DNA of 64,000 nt from Pictodentalium vernedei (lineage: Eukaryota > Mollusca > Scaphopoda > Dentaliida > Dentaliidae): positions 31,810,484-31,874,483 of the forward strand of contig CM062291.1 in the NCBI GenBank assembly GCA_031216915.1, in the 5' to 3' direction. The number at the start of each line of letters is the position of its first letter. The stretch's first letter is position 1. This document shows, piece by piece, positions 11,290 through 22,170 of this stretch. The notes below the pieces were generated by a model. The model was not told the DNA's origin. It worked only from the letters and a program-made list of their open reading frames with translations, and made no database searches. The position numbers were made by a program, and so were the translations under genes.

Positions 11290-11460
11290 ATCCATTTCGG
11301 GGGTAAAAAATTAAATGTTTTTCACGGGGGGGAGGGGGGGGGGGGCTCCTCGGACCCCCCACTACCGAGAGGAAAATGCCCCCACTCGAACTCTCCCCAA
11401 CACCGGCCTGCGCCAGGAAAAGCCTATGGCATGTCGTGCTGGTACCCCAAACCAAGTTAG
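11290..11460. mobile_element. Fragment of a G/C-run hAT-like repeat
   Basis: 'TTAAATGTTTTTC.CGG.GGGG' followed by 'GGACCCCC' recurs near 12065-12110, next to a CAGTGGCGTAGC terminus. Only part of the repeat is recognisable here. Confidence 0.35.
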
Positions 11461-11513
11461 AAATCTAATTGCTTACCCCCTCCCAACCCATTAAAGACCC
11501 TCAAATCAGTTGC

Positions 11514-11606
11514 GTTAAAAATCAACACAAATCAACTAGGTTGAGTGAATATGAACCCAATTGGGTTCATTTTGACTCAACCCAGTTGATTTGGTTGATT
11601 TTTAAC
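11514..11606. mobile_element. TTAA-bounded palindrome, 93 bp
   Basis: 'GTTAAAAATCAACACAAATC' inward to 'GAACCCAA' is repeated inverted from 'TTGGGTTC' to 'GATTTTTAAC'. TTAA sits at both ends (11515-11518 and 11602-11605). Several mismatches and one short asymmetric gap separate the arms. It follows the same plan as the larger TTAA MITEs in this window. Confidence 0.6.
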
Positions 11607-11934
11607 CCAGCTGATAGGGTAGGTATGTATAGCAAGGATAAGTTAGACCATGTGACCTATTTGAAGTAAATACAACAGATACAGTTGAAAGCGCAATACT
11701 GAGCGAAGAAAATCAAGATGAAAAACAGAAGCGTGGCACAATTATGATTATTACATTTGGCTCTCTGAAACCTTTGAAAAGTTTATTAAACACAGCACCT
11801 CAACAGATTATTACAAAATTTAATGAGTTAAGCTGGAATATTCTAGAAGACTGAAATTAGCAACCTAGAATACACACTCTTATTTAATGAAATTTTGCAA
11901 GAAGATGTTGAGGTGCTGTAAACATATTGGTATC

Positions 11935-12989
11935 CAGTGGCGTAGCTACGGGGGGGGGGGTCCTAAAACATTTCGCTGCCCCCAAAACACTGACCCAATG
12001 CAACTTTCGCACAACATTGAGCCCAAAAGTTTCTCCAATTTATAGAATCTCAGGGGTTCAAAAATTAAATGTTTTTCCCGGTGGAGGCCTCCCCGGTCCC
12101 CCACCACACACTCTATAAATTCCCCAGATTCGCTTTTAGAGCACTAAATTTTGCAAAATTGTCACGGGTATGGGTGGGGTAGTACGAACTAGGACCGCCT
12201 GGTCGACAACAAGAGAAGGGTTACCTGAAAAAAATAGTTGCCTCAATTTCTAATTTGTACTGATCTGAGCGCTACCAAGATCAAATTCGATTTGCAGTTC
12301 TTTACACAATGTTTGTGGACAGTTGGACTGAATATGATCAAGAATGTGGTGAGAGTGGGGGGTGGGGTGGGGGGGTCACCCCCCAATCCTGGCCAAAATT
12401 TCCTATAGTTGGAAATTCGGAGGCCAAGTCATGAGTAGTTGGAAATTCCATCTATCTGGATTTTAGAGCAGCTTTGGTGATGCTGATGTCTCCTTCACTT
12501 CCTAAAATTCCAACTCTGTTTCAAATCGGTAAAAATTCCAGCTGTTACTATTTACAACTACAGTATACTCAATATCGAGCTTCATAAATGTACATGATGT
12601 CAATCGATACGAGATTTCTATAGTACGTTTACTTATGGTAATAAACAAAATCCTCGAAATGCATTTCAAAAAAATCGCATCATATAAAATAGTTATCCTG
12701 AGTTAATTCCATCAGTCACAGTTACAAAATGATAAAACATCGAAAATTGATCATTCCTGCTTAAGATCTGATTTAATGTTAGGAGAGTGTGAATTGCTCA
12801 AAGTTCTTAGCTTGAGCATTTTGTTAGCACATATTTAATTTTCAGAATAATACCAAATAATAATAACAACCTGATAAATCCATCATAAATGTGTTGGCAT
12901 TTCTGTTACTAGAATCAATTTTAAGCCCCCTTTCATGGCTTCATTTTCAAAATTTTACCCCCCCATCGGAAACCTCTAGCCACTCCCTG
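11935..12989. mobile_element. Possible hAT-like element, decayed
   Basis: The left end CAGTGGCGTAGCTACGGGG is a clear terminus of this repeat class. The best right partner is 'CTCTAGCCACTCCCTG' (to 12989), reverse complement CAGGGAGTGGCTAGAG. The flanks do not match, so the pairing is uncertain and the two ends may belong to different copies. Confidence 0.35.
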
Positions 12990-13004
12990 AATATGCTGGG
13001 ATAT

Positions 13005-13278
13005 TTAACTGGTAGAGTGCTAAGTTATTTTTGGTCATCAAAATTTGTTTACGTGTCTATGCCTTGTTACAATTTATGGGAGAGTGCCAAGAGGCACACC
13101 GAGAGACACGCCAAGAGGCACTCTCCCATAAATCGTAACAAGGCAAACCCATGAAGACTAAGTAATTTCACTTATACGATAAAATGAAGCACATCCACAA
13201 AATATGACAACTTTAGGCTGGGGTACCTGCTCTTCATATTAAAGCCCTGATAGTGGCTTCTAGCACTCTACCAATTAA
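13005..13278. mobile_element. TTAA MITE family T4 with central palindrome
   Basis: It is bounded by TTAA at 13005-13008 and 13275-13278. The TIR is CTGGTAGAGTGCTA against TAGCACTCTACCA(A). The core hairpin 'GCCTTGTTACAATTTATGGG' plus 'AGAGTGCC' folds back with its inverted copy ending 'GTAACAAGGC' (about 13062-13145). Subterminal 'GGGGTACCTGCTC' and 'AGCCCTGATAGTGGCTTCTA' recur in the copies at 26736-26983 and 33782-34029. Confidence 0.85.
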
Positions 13279-13669
13279 GACATTTGGTTGGCGTGTATTT
13301 TGACAAAGTTTGAAAAACAATAGATTTCCATAGTGCTCGATGGAATTATAATTTCAAGAAAATAATGTACTTACACATTTATACTCAAACATCGTTACAC
13401 AGGCATTCTTCTGTCCTCTTTGCGAAAGGGCCTGGGGCCATTGTGAAAATTTACGTCATGGGGGTTCCAATTGGGAATTTGTTTTGGAATGTACAATGTG
13501 TCACACAAAAAACATTGCACATAGCTACATGCAATAAAAAGGGGGGTTCTAATGGCATACACAGACTATCGAAGGGATTCCCTGCATGGGATTCCGTGGG
13601 GCGTAACCGTTCATCACCAATATGGGGTTCACGAGGTTATCAATGAGGTGTTTTCCATAGCCCTCATAC

Positions 13670-14016
13670 CATTTATTTATTTCGTGGTGTTTAAGGTCAG
13701 ATACTTTTGTACAATGGCTAATCGTGACTGTGACAGGTTTACGGGTGGAGGAAGACGGAGAACCCGGAGAGAACCACCGAGCATCGACGAGCAACTGTCA
13801 GCTCCTCAACATTCTAACTCTGCTCAAGCTCCGCTCAAGCAGGGTTACAGCGGTTGAAGGCATGTGCACCATCGACGTGCAGTGCGCCTTAGTACACGGC
13901 GCCGTCATGCCCCCATGTAGGCAAACGGGATAAAGTACCTTGCCCAAGGACACAACGCGGGGATCTAACTCGGGACCTCTAGCATAGAAGTCAATCACTG
14001 AGCCACCGCGCTCCTC
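13670..14016 (-). mobile_element. tRNA-derived SINE, head type II
   Basis: The tail and body match the other SINEs of this family: 'TTTCGTGGTGTTTAAGGTCA' on the plus strand and 'CCTTGGGCAAGG' on the minus. The minus-strand head is 'GGAGCGCGGTGGCTCAGTGA' then 'GAGGTCCCGAGTTAGATCCC', with a different anticodon-arm region from head type I and a decayed B box. A 9-bp target duplication CCCTCATAC lies at 13661-13669 and 14017-14025. Confidence 0.88.
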
Positions 14017-14250
14017 CCCTCATACGATAAAAATAGATTCTACAAGCAAAGGAGACCATAAAACGGATTCCGAAAGTGGGATTTCTAGCCGATTCCATGA
14101 AATTGGATTCCCCCACTTTTAGGGTGCGGTGTCGGAAGAATATTTCGAACTTTCAGTAGCGGATCGAGACCCTTACTAAAATGGGAGGAGGTGAGGGCTG
14201 TTAGAATCCGCTCAAATTTTTTTCTTCCCCCAAACATACCTTAGGACAGC

Positions 14251-15017
14251 CAGTGGCGGTGCAATGGAGGGGTATGTGGGGTACTTACCCCTCCACTTTT
14301 TCGCCAAGCGTAGTAAAACAATACTATCATTTTAATTTTTGTTGTATTGAACGTTGTGGTGTAATGGTCGGTCTGCTTAATCCCATATTCCCAAGTGCAC
14401 TAAATCAGAGAAGTTTTGAAATTATGTTTACCCCCCCCCCCCCCCCCCCCCGTCCCCCTGCAAACAACAAACAAGAGTCGAGGGTCCAAATTGCAACAAG
14501 GCATGCCGCGTTTGAACGGACTGAAACATAGTGCTTAAGAGTTTTCGACGAATGCTAGAATCGAGAGCGTGCAAGGCATCCGTTTGGAATTCAGCCTACA
14601 GCAATTTTAAAAAATAAATAAAATTTAATATTTTAGAAAAATCCTCAAAGGTATAACTCAATGAAATCATGCAAATATGAATATCATTGGAACCGGCTTG
14701 TTCAGCCGGTTCCAATGATATCCATATTCGCATGATTTTGTTGCAAAACAGTTAAAAATTTTCTCAACTTAGGGAGAGGACCCCCCCCCCCCCCCCAAAC
14801 CCACCCCAGCTTGGCGCTGCATAATCCCCAACTGTACCCCCTCACTTTTGTAACTCTGGCGCCGCCAGGAACAAGCTCTTCGAGGGTTGTTTTTTTTTTA
14901 AATAAAAAAAATTATTTTTATTTCTTTAAGAGAAAATGCAGTGTCAGTTCAAAGCGTTCAGTTAACTTTTCCAGACCTTTCCTTCCCGAACCCAAACAAA
15001 AGCTAGCGTCGCCACTG
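14251..15017. mobile_element. Cluster of hAT-like termini
   Basis: CAGTGGCGGTGC at 14251 pairs best with 'GTCGCCACTG' ending at 15017; 'TCTGGCGCCGCCA' near 14858 and 'CAGTAGCGGATC' near 14154 are further termini of the same style. C runs lie at 14431-14451 (21) and 14781-14796 (16). No matching 8-bp flanks were found, so copies are probably nested or truncated. Confidence 0.4.
14668..14735. repeat. Palindrome, 'CATTGGAACCGGCT' type
   Basis: 'TCATGCAAATATGAATATC' then 'ATTGGAACCGGCT' and its inverted copy around a 5-base loop. The 'ATTGGAAC..GCT' core resembles the centre of the P1 MITEs. Confidence 0.7.
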
Positions 15018-15219
15018 GAAATTATTTGCATAGAATAGATGCAGATGTTTTCTTTGCAAACCCAAAGTGTGTGTTTGATGAGTGTTGAAAGGGAACATGG
15101 CAACAGTTTGTGTGCAGATTTTTTCATTAAAAAAGTTCGCCAAAACCAAGGTGGAAAATTGCGAAATGCGATGCAAGGGAACTAACTCCACGCTTTTACT
15201 CAATGAAGTGGAACGTTTT

Positions 15220-15690
15220 AGGCCCGATTATCCAAATGACAGTTCAAACGAACATTGGATGATCAATCTGAGAAAGGAATGGTTTCGCGCGCCGAAGGCG
15301 CGCAGGGACGGTATGGGGGACAAGCCCCTTTCGACCCTCGTTGACTGTAGATGATTAGTTCTCACATGTCTAGGCGTGTCGAAGGAGGAACGGCTTCCGG
15401 TACTCGGCAGGTGTCACCAGTTGCGTCGTGATGGTCTCTTGGCTGATGTCGGTTGAACCCTCGGGTGAGGACCAGTGTGAGAGGTTGGGTCCTCTCACAA
15501 AGGTACTACCTCTCCCCGAGGGTGCAGTCGATCTGGATTTTCGGGCAAGTATAGTCTGCCACTTCGAGGATGATTTTGAGTGATGGCCATCACTGGCATG
15601 TATAATCTGCCTCAGGCTGTCTCTGTTTGGTTGGACTCTTTGAAGGCAAACAACAACGACCCCTTTCGGGGACCACCAAGAAGAAGAAGA
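15220..15690 (+). mobile_element. Probable LINE 3' UTR fragment with (AAG)n tail
   Basis: A GC-richer stretch ends 'CCCCTTTCGGGGACCACC' and AAGAAGAAGAAG at about 15678-15690, a tail style common to several non-LTR clades. Paired segments 'CCTCGGGTGAGG' and 'CCCCGAGG' surround 'GTGAGAGG...CCTCTCAC', giving a stem. No coding domain remains, so the clade is not assigned. Confidence 0.4.
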
Positions 15691-16348
15691 CCCGAACTTC
15701 CCTGGTTCGGGGGCAGGCCTGCATTTGTAATCCTATTGGGTTGGGACAAAAAGATGCGCAATGCGCTTACAAAAAGGGGCAGAGGCGGGACGCAGGACCA
15801 ACGCTCGCCTCCCCTAAAGTGGTCGACCACTTTTAGGGATGGAGCGGAGGATGTACAAGAACCATTGGGGTTACCGTTTCTGTAACGGTTGGACTGTCCG
15901 TAGCGGTTATTGGGGTGCTGGTCAAAGAGCATCTGTGTACCTGCTTAAAAGAAGAATGCAGAATTAGTTTTCATTAGAATAAGAGATAAAAGTAGCACAT
16001 TATGTTTTAATTATGATCACAGTTAAGCTGCTGATCAGCCTGTTAGATCACCTTCATAGGGTGATAGTGAGTTTGTAGCGGGAGGGTAACAGGTTTAGAC
16101 ACTAAACCACACCCGAGGGTGTTTCTGTTATGCCCTTCGCTGGTTTCGACCATATTCAGATTAAATTCAGTTTATTTGGGGTCACGAGTTTGGGCAGGGT
16201 AGTTTGGTTCCGCGCATTGTAGCATGCCTGGAGCAGGACATGTCGTACTGGGGGTCGCAGTAGGTTTGCTTGACAGTGGCTTGGCCTACCTACCCTTCCC
16301 CTTTGTTCCCCGTGTTGTTTATGCCCGCTGACTGTTTTTCGAGCGGTC
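15691..16348 (-). mobile_element. Presumed 3' UTR of the Jockey-like LINE
   Basis: It lies directly downstream, on the minus strand, of the reverse transcriptase end at about 16349. 'AAGTGGTCGACCACTTTTAG' near 15816 and 'GGTTACCGTTTCTGTAACGG' near 15869 are short hairpins. The junction with the fragment on its left is not certain. Confidence 0.4.
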
Positions 16349-18015
16349 TTAGTTTTGATTGCAATTTTTGGGCTTTTGCCGGCTTTCGCAAATGGTTCCG
16401 AGTTCGGAGATTAGTTCGCTGTCGGCTAACCGGTCACGATTTTTCGCAGCCAGGGTGGCTAGGCGGTCTTTAATGGTGGGGATATCGGCCCTGTCGTGGA
16501 GTGTTTTAATGGGTGTGTCCCATGGGGCGCGGATGGCAACTCTAAACGCGTGATTTTGGACCCTCTGGAGTTTTCCCATATTAGTTTGGTTGAGGTCAGT
16601 TAATATGATTGCACCGTATTCGAGTACTGGGCGCACAAAGGATTTGTATAGTTTGAGTAGGGTGGACTGGTTGGCCCCCCCCCCCCCCCCCCCATGAAGT
16701 TCCCTTAAGCATTTTCAGTAAGTTAATTCGTTTGGTAGTTTTTTTTGCCATGTCGTCGATATGTTTGTTGAAGGACAGTTTTTGATCAATGGTGATGCCC
16801 AGGAATTTCGCTTCTTTGCATTCCGGGAGGGTGTTATCCATAAGTTTTAGCTCAAAATCACATTTATTTTTCTTGCGAGTAAAGGTGATTCGTTGGGTTT
16901 TATTGGCGTTTAGCTTTATTCTCCATTTGGCACACCATTGTTCTAGGTCATCGAGAGCGCGCTGCAGAGGTTTTTGGAGCAGATTGGCCGTATTGTTAGA
17001 GTCCCAGAGGCCCTTATCATCCGCGAATTGGGAAACCTGAACGCGGTCATCGGAGAAGCTAAGGTCATTTACGAAAAAGATGTATAGGAGGGGGCTTTGG
17101 ACAGATCCTTGGGGGGTGCCTGCTTCAAGGGGGACACTGTCGGACATTTCATTGTTCACACTGACTTTAATTTCGCGATCGTTTAAGAAGGAGGATAGTA
17201 ATCTTAGAAGTTTCATGGGGAGTTTCATTTTAGATAATTTGTAGCGCATTCCATTATGCCAAACAGAGTCGAATGCTTTTTCGACGTCTAGTAGGACTGC
17301 CGCGCCTATTTGCTGATTGTTGATAGCAGTTTTCATTGGGGTCACTAGTCGGTAGACATGTTCGATGCCTTGTTTACGGTTTCTGTAGGCTCTTTGCCAT
17401 TTATTGAAGAAGTCGATGTCTTCAAGGTGCTCCCTGAACCGATTGGTAAGGATTCTTTCGAATGTCTTACCTATGCAGCTGAGCAGGCTGATTGGGCGGT
17501 AGCGGGCTGGATCGGAGGGGTCCTTATCGGGTTTTGGTATCATGACACCGATGGCTTTTTCCCAGCATTTGGGAAAGTAGCCATGGGTGAGGCATGCGTT
17601 GAATAGTTTGTTTAGTTTTTCGATTAGGGAGTTTGGGCTTTGTTTTAGAATTTTGTAGCTTACTTCGTCTTCGCCGGGTGAGGAGAAGTTTTTGCATTTT
17701 TTTATGACATTAATGATATCGTCATTGGTGATGGGGGTGACAAGGTCATCATCGTCCCCTTCTTCTGGCTCGTTATCGAAATTGGTGTCCCGGTAGACAT
17801 CGGGGTGTTCATTGATGAAGTCATCAATCGCATTGATGACGGCGTCATCATTGCCCGTGCCTTGATACGGGCGATGCGTTTTTCTTAGGAGGTCGGCAAA
17901 GGTGTCTGCCTTCTCTTTGTCGGTGCGGGTGAAAGAGCCATCTTCCTTCTTAAGAGGTTTTGCTGCGGCTTTGCCGCCCTTGTTTTTTTGCCCAGTAAGA
18001 TCAATCTCTCCTTGG
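16349..18015 (-). pseudogene. Jockey-like LINE reverse transcriptase, frameshifted by a G run
   Basis: On the minus strand an uninterrupted frame can be read from about 18015 to the homopolymer at 16675-16693. It starts in 'LTGQKNKGGKAAAKPLKKED' and passes 'YFPKCWEKAIGVMIPKPDKD', 'YRPISLLSCIGKTFERIL', 'LLDVEKAFDSVWHNGM', 'AGTPQGSVQSPLLY' and the catalytic 'FADDKGLW'. After the 19-base run the match continues one frame over as 'RPVLEYGAIILTDLNQTN' and ends 'GTICESRQKPKNCNQ' then stop. The 'PKPDKDP..YRPISLL' block is typical of Jockey-type LINEs. Upstream of 18015 the frame is closed by TGA, so the endonuclease is missing and the copy is 5'-truncated. Apart from the run it looks young. Confidence 0.9.
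16675..16693 (+). repeat. C homopolymer (19) inside the Jockey-like ORF
   Basis: On the minus strand this is a run of G inserted between 'LLKMLKGT' and 'RPVLEYG'. It changes the reading frame. It may be a true slippage expansion or a sequencing or assembly artefact. Confidence 0.9.
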
Positions 18016-18154
18016 TTACTTCATTTACTTTCCTTCCACACCTCTGTTAAACTGATTGCGACCTGGCCACTCTTTGGCGATGTTTTCTCATCTCTCTTAC
18101 TCTCTTCCTCTTTCCGTTTGATTAATTTGGATCCCCAAGCAATAAAATATTCTA

Positions 18155-18182
18155 TAATCCGTTTTATTGGTGTTTAAGGTCA
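18155..18182 (-). mobile_element. Stub of the SINE tail
   Basis: 'TTTTATTGGTGTTTAAGGTCA' is the shared 3' tail of the SINEs, here without body or head. It is an extremely 5'-truncated insertion or a fragment. Confidence 0.5.
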
Positions 18183-18234
18183 GTTTTAATCTGTGGTCAG
18201 CTAATATGGGTAGTCAGTCAAGTTTAGCCAATTG

Positions 18235-18860
18235 TTTATACCAAGACGCTGCCCACTACCGAGGGCTTCCCTGCGTTAACGTGGGTATACAGGCATCCGT
18301 TCGTCAGTTCGTTCCAAACATTTATACGCAACTTGTTTCACGCTTTGTATTGGATATTTTTTTGATATTTTGTACGATGAATAACCGTGACATGACCTTG
18401 CGCGTTGACCTAGCGTTTGACCTACGACATATCACTGTACTTACTTTTCAAAACCTTTTGTCCCTTTCACAGAGATTATTGAACAAGTCCGTCTGAAACG
18501 TTTAACCGCAACTGGTCGCTCACTTTCCATTGGACAGTTGATATTTTTTATAATGAGGAACCGTTATAGGAACTTGTGCATATTATAAAGCCATGCTGTT
18601 GCACCTTAATTTTCAAGTTATCTCCCTTTTCACCAAGATTATTGAACAAGTCCGTCTCGAACTTTTATCCACAACTTGTCTCACACTTTGCATCGGATAT
18701 TTTTTATATTGTATGATGAATAACGGTGCGTATGAACTTCAACATATCGATATGCATGTTGTCACATCGTATTTTTCGAGTTATTGCCCCTCTTTTAATA
18801 AGGTTATTGAACTTGTATGACTGACTGCAACGGGACACGGACGGTTCGACCGCCAGCTAT
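18235..18860. repeat. Diverged tandem repeat, ~163-168 bp units, with ACGG end
   Basis: 'ATTATTGAACAAGTCCGTCT' recurs near 18475 and 18638 with a degenerate third copy near 18804. 'GCACTTTG.AT.GGATATTTTTT' precedes each by a constant distance. One side has 'CCGTTCGTCAGTTCGTTCC' (18297-18316), the other 'GACACGGACGG' (18835-18845). The plan (about 165-bp units next to GACG/ACGG tracts) matches the larger arrays. Confidence 0.6.
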
Positions 18861-18977
18861 TTCAGCAGATGACAATTAGGGACGTTTCTGCCTCCAATCA
18901 GTACGTTCAGGCCGCTTGCATTTTCGGTTTATTCTGCTGCTCAAGAAATATTTGTTGGGATGATTATCAAGAGCTAT

Positions 18978-19241
18978 CAGTGGCGTAGCCAGCCCAAAGT
19001 AAGTGTGTGCTTGAGGGGGGGGGAGGTTACAAACTCGCAGAGCCTGGCCCAGCTCCATTTAATAAAAGGGTGAGGGGGGAGTGAGGGTCCCTAAAGTTTG
19101 AGCTAGATAACAAAGGTAACAAAATCAGGGTTCCCACTGGAGAGAAATAAATGTGTCCGATATGGGGCGGCGAAGGGTCCTTGATGGGGGCTTTTGAACC
19201 CTGGAATTCAAAATTTTGAATTCCAGGGTTCAAAAACCCCA
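18978..19241. mobile_element. hAT-like terminus plus 55-bp palindrome
   Basis: CAGTGGCGTAGCCAGC at 18978 is a hAT-type end. No right end is evident. A nearly perfect palindrome follows at 19186-19241, centred on 'TTCAAAATTTTGAA', with arms 'GGGG.CTTTTGAACCCTGG' and the inverse. Confidence 0.5.
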
Positions 19242-19486
19242 TCTCCTTGCATCTGAGCGGATATTTTGAGGTTTTTCATGTATTGGCGACTGTCTACCTT
19301 TTCACAGACACAGATATTAGGACAAGCAATCTACAAATGTACGACCTAACCCCCATGGACCTTACTATGATCCCCAACCAACAGGGGAGCAAGAGAGTCC
19401 CCGGACTCATCGTTTCGACCATGGTTCCGTCCGGCGGGAGAAACGCAAAAAAAATATGGCTTGTGGATGCTGGGTGTTCAAAAGGG

Positions 19487-19511
19487 GTGTCATGGCGATT
19501 CGCCATGACAC
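19487..19511. repeat. Short perfect hairpin
   Basis: GTGTCATGGCG / CGCCATGACAC around a 3-base loop. It lies just upstream of the gypsy-type fragment, and no terminator-like context is visible. Confidence 0.6.
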
Positions 19512-19581
19512 GTTTTTGATACCCTAGATCCAGAAAAGAGTCTCAAAATGAGAACATTCTGTTAATCTGGATATTATATCA

Positions 19582-19873
19582 GTGGAATCTGTCTTTGAAA
19601 GGTTTAGGGCTAAGAATTTAAAACTGAAACCAGCAGAACGTGCGCTGTTCCAGTCAGAAGTCAAGTTTCTTGGTGAGATTGTAAGCCCTGATGGAATGTC
19701 CGTAGATCCAGAGAACGTCAGTGTTGTAACGTTCAAAATTGGTCTATTCCTACATGTTAGCAGGAATTGAAGTCTTTCGTAGGCTTCATCAACTATAATA
19801 GAGAACACACTAAAAATCTCTCAAAAATAGCATTTCCTTTATATGAATTAACCAAAACAAAATCAAGTTGGTG
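19582..19873 (+). pseudogene. Ty3/gypsy-type reverse transcriptase relic
   Basis: 'VFERFRAKNLKLKPAE' and 'EVKFLGEIVSPDGMSVDPE' are the RT end region of Ty3/gypsy retrotransposons. After a frameshift near 19740 the typical 'ELKSFVGFINYNRE' and 'LSKIAFPLYELTK' follow. A stop (TAG) and the frameshift show decay. No LTRs, integrase or gag are recognisable around it. Confidence 0.85.
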
Positions 19874-20146
19874 ATGACTTGGCGATGGCTGAACTGTTCA
19901 GCAGCACGTCGAGTTTCCAAGTTTCTCAATCATGCCAACAGTTACTTCCCTTGATGTGCAGTCAACATGTTTCTGTGACCCAGACTTCCACTAAAAACAA
20001 ATCATACAGTGATTTTGTGACTTCTTCTAAACACATCTTAACCTTTAAGGGCCTATTTGAGGACCATGTCATCTTCAGCTTCAGGGTGAACTGCTGACAA
20101 CAAACAAATTACCTGGGCAGTGATTTCTAGTCAACTCATGGCTGCC

Positions 20147-20409
20147 TTAACTGGTAAAGTGCTAGAAGCCCATATTTGGGCTTTATTCTGAAGTGCGGGT
20201 ACTGCAACTTAAAGGCTTCAAATTCAGCGACTGTGCTTCATATTATCTTTGAAGTGATATTATTTAGTCTGTTAAGATTTGCCCTGTTACAATTTATAGG
20301 AGAGTGCCCATAGGCAGAGCCCACAGGCACTCTCCTATAAACTGTAACAAGGCAAAGACATGTGAACAAATTTTGTTGGCAAAATAAAATTTAGCACTCT
20401 TCCAGTTAA
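20147..20409. mobile_element. TTAA MITE family T4
   Basis: TTAA lies at 20147-20150 and 20406-20409. The TIR is CTGGTAAAGTGCTAG against AGCACTCTTCCAG. The core palindrome 'CCCTGTTACAATTTATAGGA' plus 'GAGTGCC' pairs with the inverse ending 'GTAACAAGG'. It is the same family as 13005-13278. The flanks outside TTAA also form an inverted pair, 'GGCTGCC/GGCAGCC'. Confidence 0.85.
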
Positions 20410-20441
20410 CAGGCAGCCAAGACTTGACTAGAAATAACTGT

Positions 20442-20674
20442 TTAACACTTTACCCAACATAACGGCTAAAACCGGCCTGCGCTATTAACAAAAATCGCGA
20501 ATTAATTTTCATTATTTTTTAAAAATTTTTGTCTCAAAAACATAGCTTATGACCCCTCTTTGGAACGAGCTTGTTCAAAAGAGGGGTTATAACCTGTTTT
20601 TGAGACAAAAAATGAGTTATTCAAGAATTTTGTTTGCAAGTGTCGTCTGCTTTTCATGTTAGGTATAGGGTTAA
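20442..20674. mobile_element. TTAA MITE family P1
   Basis: TTAA lies at 20442-20445 and 20671-20674. The TIR is CACTTTACCCAACAT against ATGTTAGGTATAGGG. The centre 'TTTTTGTCTCAAAAACATAG' to 'TTGGAACGAGCTT' folds back with part of the right arm deleted. Subterminal 'AGTGTCGTCTGC' is shared with the other P1 copies. Confidence 0.85.
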
Positions 20675-20921
20675 CAGCTGGACACATACAGTTTGTGGTC
20701 TAGTGAGAATTAAGGACAATTGCCCAGGCCCGTGGATTAACAAAACTGAAATAAAATCAGCCACTTCTTTCATGAAAATGAACCCTTCAGCTGCTATCAA
20801 GCCTCTACAAGGCCCAAGAAATAGTGAATGTTGGAAAATTTGAAACTTCAGACAGTTTCAGTATTCAGTGATTGGTTTTTTGGTATCCCCATGACACCGT
20901 ATCGGTTCAGTTTCTCGATAT

Positions 20922-21100
20922 ACAGCAGAACCTGTTTTGAGACCACCCTATTTGACAGACAAAAGTGGGCTCTCATGACAGGCCTGGTGGTCTTTCATGA
21001 CAGGTGCATTACAGACTAAGACAACTAAAAAGTACAGGGTCACAGCAGTCTCTAGAGACAGGTGGTCTCTCACAACAGTGGTCTCCCAAAACAGGTTTTA
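20922..21100. mobile_element. Pogo/Tigger-like MITE
   Basis: The left end TACAGCAGAACCTGTTTTGA plus 'GACCACC' pairs with the right end 'GTGGTCTCCCAAAACAGGTT'. 'CAG..GAACCTGTT..' termini next to TA are typical of pogo-class elements. Repeated 'GGTGGTCTCTCA.GACAGG' strings lie between. The superfamily call is from memory of this motif. Confidence 0.5.
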
Positions 21101-21402
21101 ACATATCTAATTCCAACATCACCTTTATAACGAAAACGATGGTTGCCATAGGGTCCATAATGGATATGCCTCAACACTGATTACAGAAAGGAACCTTCCT
21201 TTCACCATTACTAATCTGCCATAAAAATGGGATCCTCCACTGAATATTTGATTAGTTAATCCATGGACAAATATAAATTACAAGAAAATCAAAGATGGCT
21301 ACAATGGCAGCCATATTGATCTAGCAAAGTACTGAATATGGAACCTTCATGTGAACCATTTTAACTGATAGCTTTGTAAATTATTTTTGGTTGTCATATT
21401 CG

Positions 21403-21654
21403 CAGGCCTCAAAATAAGCAGTCTGACATTTGCAAAATGAGGTTCCCAGAGGATGAATTTGATGATGCTAACCCATACAGTGGGCCAATTTATCCTCTAG
21501 GTACCTCTTTCTGTTTAGTTTTGAGACCTGATTCAGATTGAGGTTCACAGAGGGTAAATTTAGTGATGCTACTCTGCTATGAAGGGTAGCATCACTAAAT
21601 TCACCCTCTGGGGACCTCATTTTGCACATGACATTCTGCTTATTTTCTGGCTTG
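21403..21654. mobile_element. hAT MITE family N3 (8-bp TSD)
   Basis: A perfect 8-bp duplication CATATTCG lies at 21395-21402 and 21655-21662. The TIR is CAGGCCTCAAAATAAGCAG against CTGCTTATTTTCTGGCTTG. Long arms ('GCAAAATGAGGTTCCCAGAG' inward) are largely complementary, so the whole element is a foldback with a looser middle. Confidence 0.9.
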
Positions 21655-21669
21655 CATATTCGTTACAAT

Positions 21670-21932
21670 CAAGCCTGGAAATAAGCAATCCATCATTTGC
21701 AAAATGAGGCCCCTAGAGGGTGAATTTGCTGATGATATCCTATACAGTGGTCAAGAATCCCCGAATTTATCATCTGGGTATCACTTTCTGTTTAGGTCCG
21801 AGACCTCGATTCAGATTGAAGTTCATAGAGGGTACATTTAATGATGCTACTCTGCTGTGCAGGGTTGCATCACTAAATTCACCCTCTTGGGACCTCATTT
21901 TGCAGATGACAGTCTGCTTATATCCAGGCTTG
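21670..21932. mobile_element. hAT MITE family N3, adjacent copy
   Basis: It starts CAAGCCTGGAAATAAGCA, ends 'TGCTTATATCCAGGCTTG', and carries the same internal 'GAGGGTGAATTT' and 'AAATTCACCCTC' blocks. Flanks are GTTACAAT (21662-21669) and GTTACTAC (21933-21940), 6 of 8 identical. It lies head to tail with the preceding copy, 15 bp away. Confidence 0.8.
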
Positions 21933-21974
21933 GTTACTACTAGTTAAAACTTAACCATGCACCTATTGGTTTGT

Positions 21975-22090
21975 TTATTTATTTATTGGTGTTTACGGTC
22001 ACATATTTCTGTATAATGGATAACCAGACTAATTGTGACTGAGCTATCGGTGTGAAGTTCAGTGTTCTAACCATTGGGCCACCATGCTCT
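21975..22090 (-). mobile_element. Degenerate SINE fragment
   Basis: The tail 'TTTATTTATTGGTGTTTACG' plus 'GTCACATATTTCTG' and the head end 'GGGCCACCATGCTCTC' remain. The middle is deleted. Confidence 0.65.
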
Positions 22091-22112
22091 CTGAAGACTG
22101 TTAAATCAGTAG

Positions 22113-22170
22113 AAATTCACCCTCTGGGGACCTCATTCTTTACATGACAGTCTGCTTATTTTCAGGCTTG
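22113..22170. mobile_element. Right-end fragment of hAT MITE family N3
   Basis: 'AAATTCACCCTCTGGGGACC' to 'CTTATTTTCAGGCTTG' without the left half. Confidence 0.65.

Noticed and set aside
13365..13660. A gene in the gap before the SINE
   Set aside because: Only short frames with no motif are present; the plus-strand frame ends inside the SINE target region.
15279..15354. Coding exon suggested by the 'RAPKARRDGMGDK' frame
   Set aside because: The string arises from a small GCGCGC hairpin within a LINE-like 3' UTR; there are no splice sites and no homologous domain.
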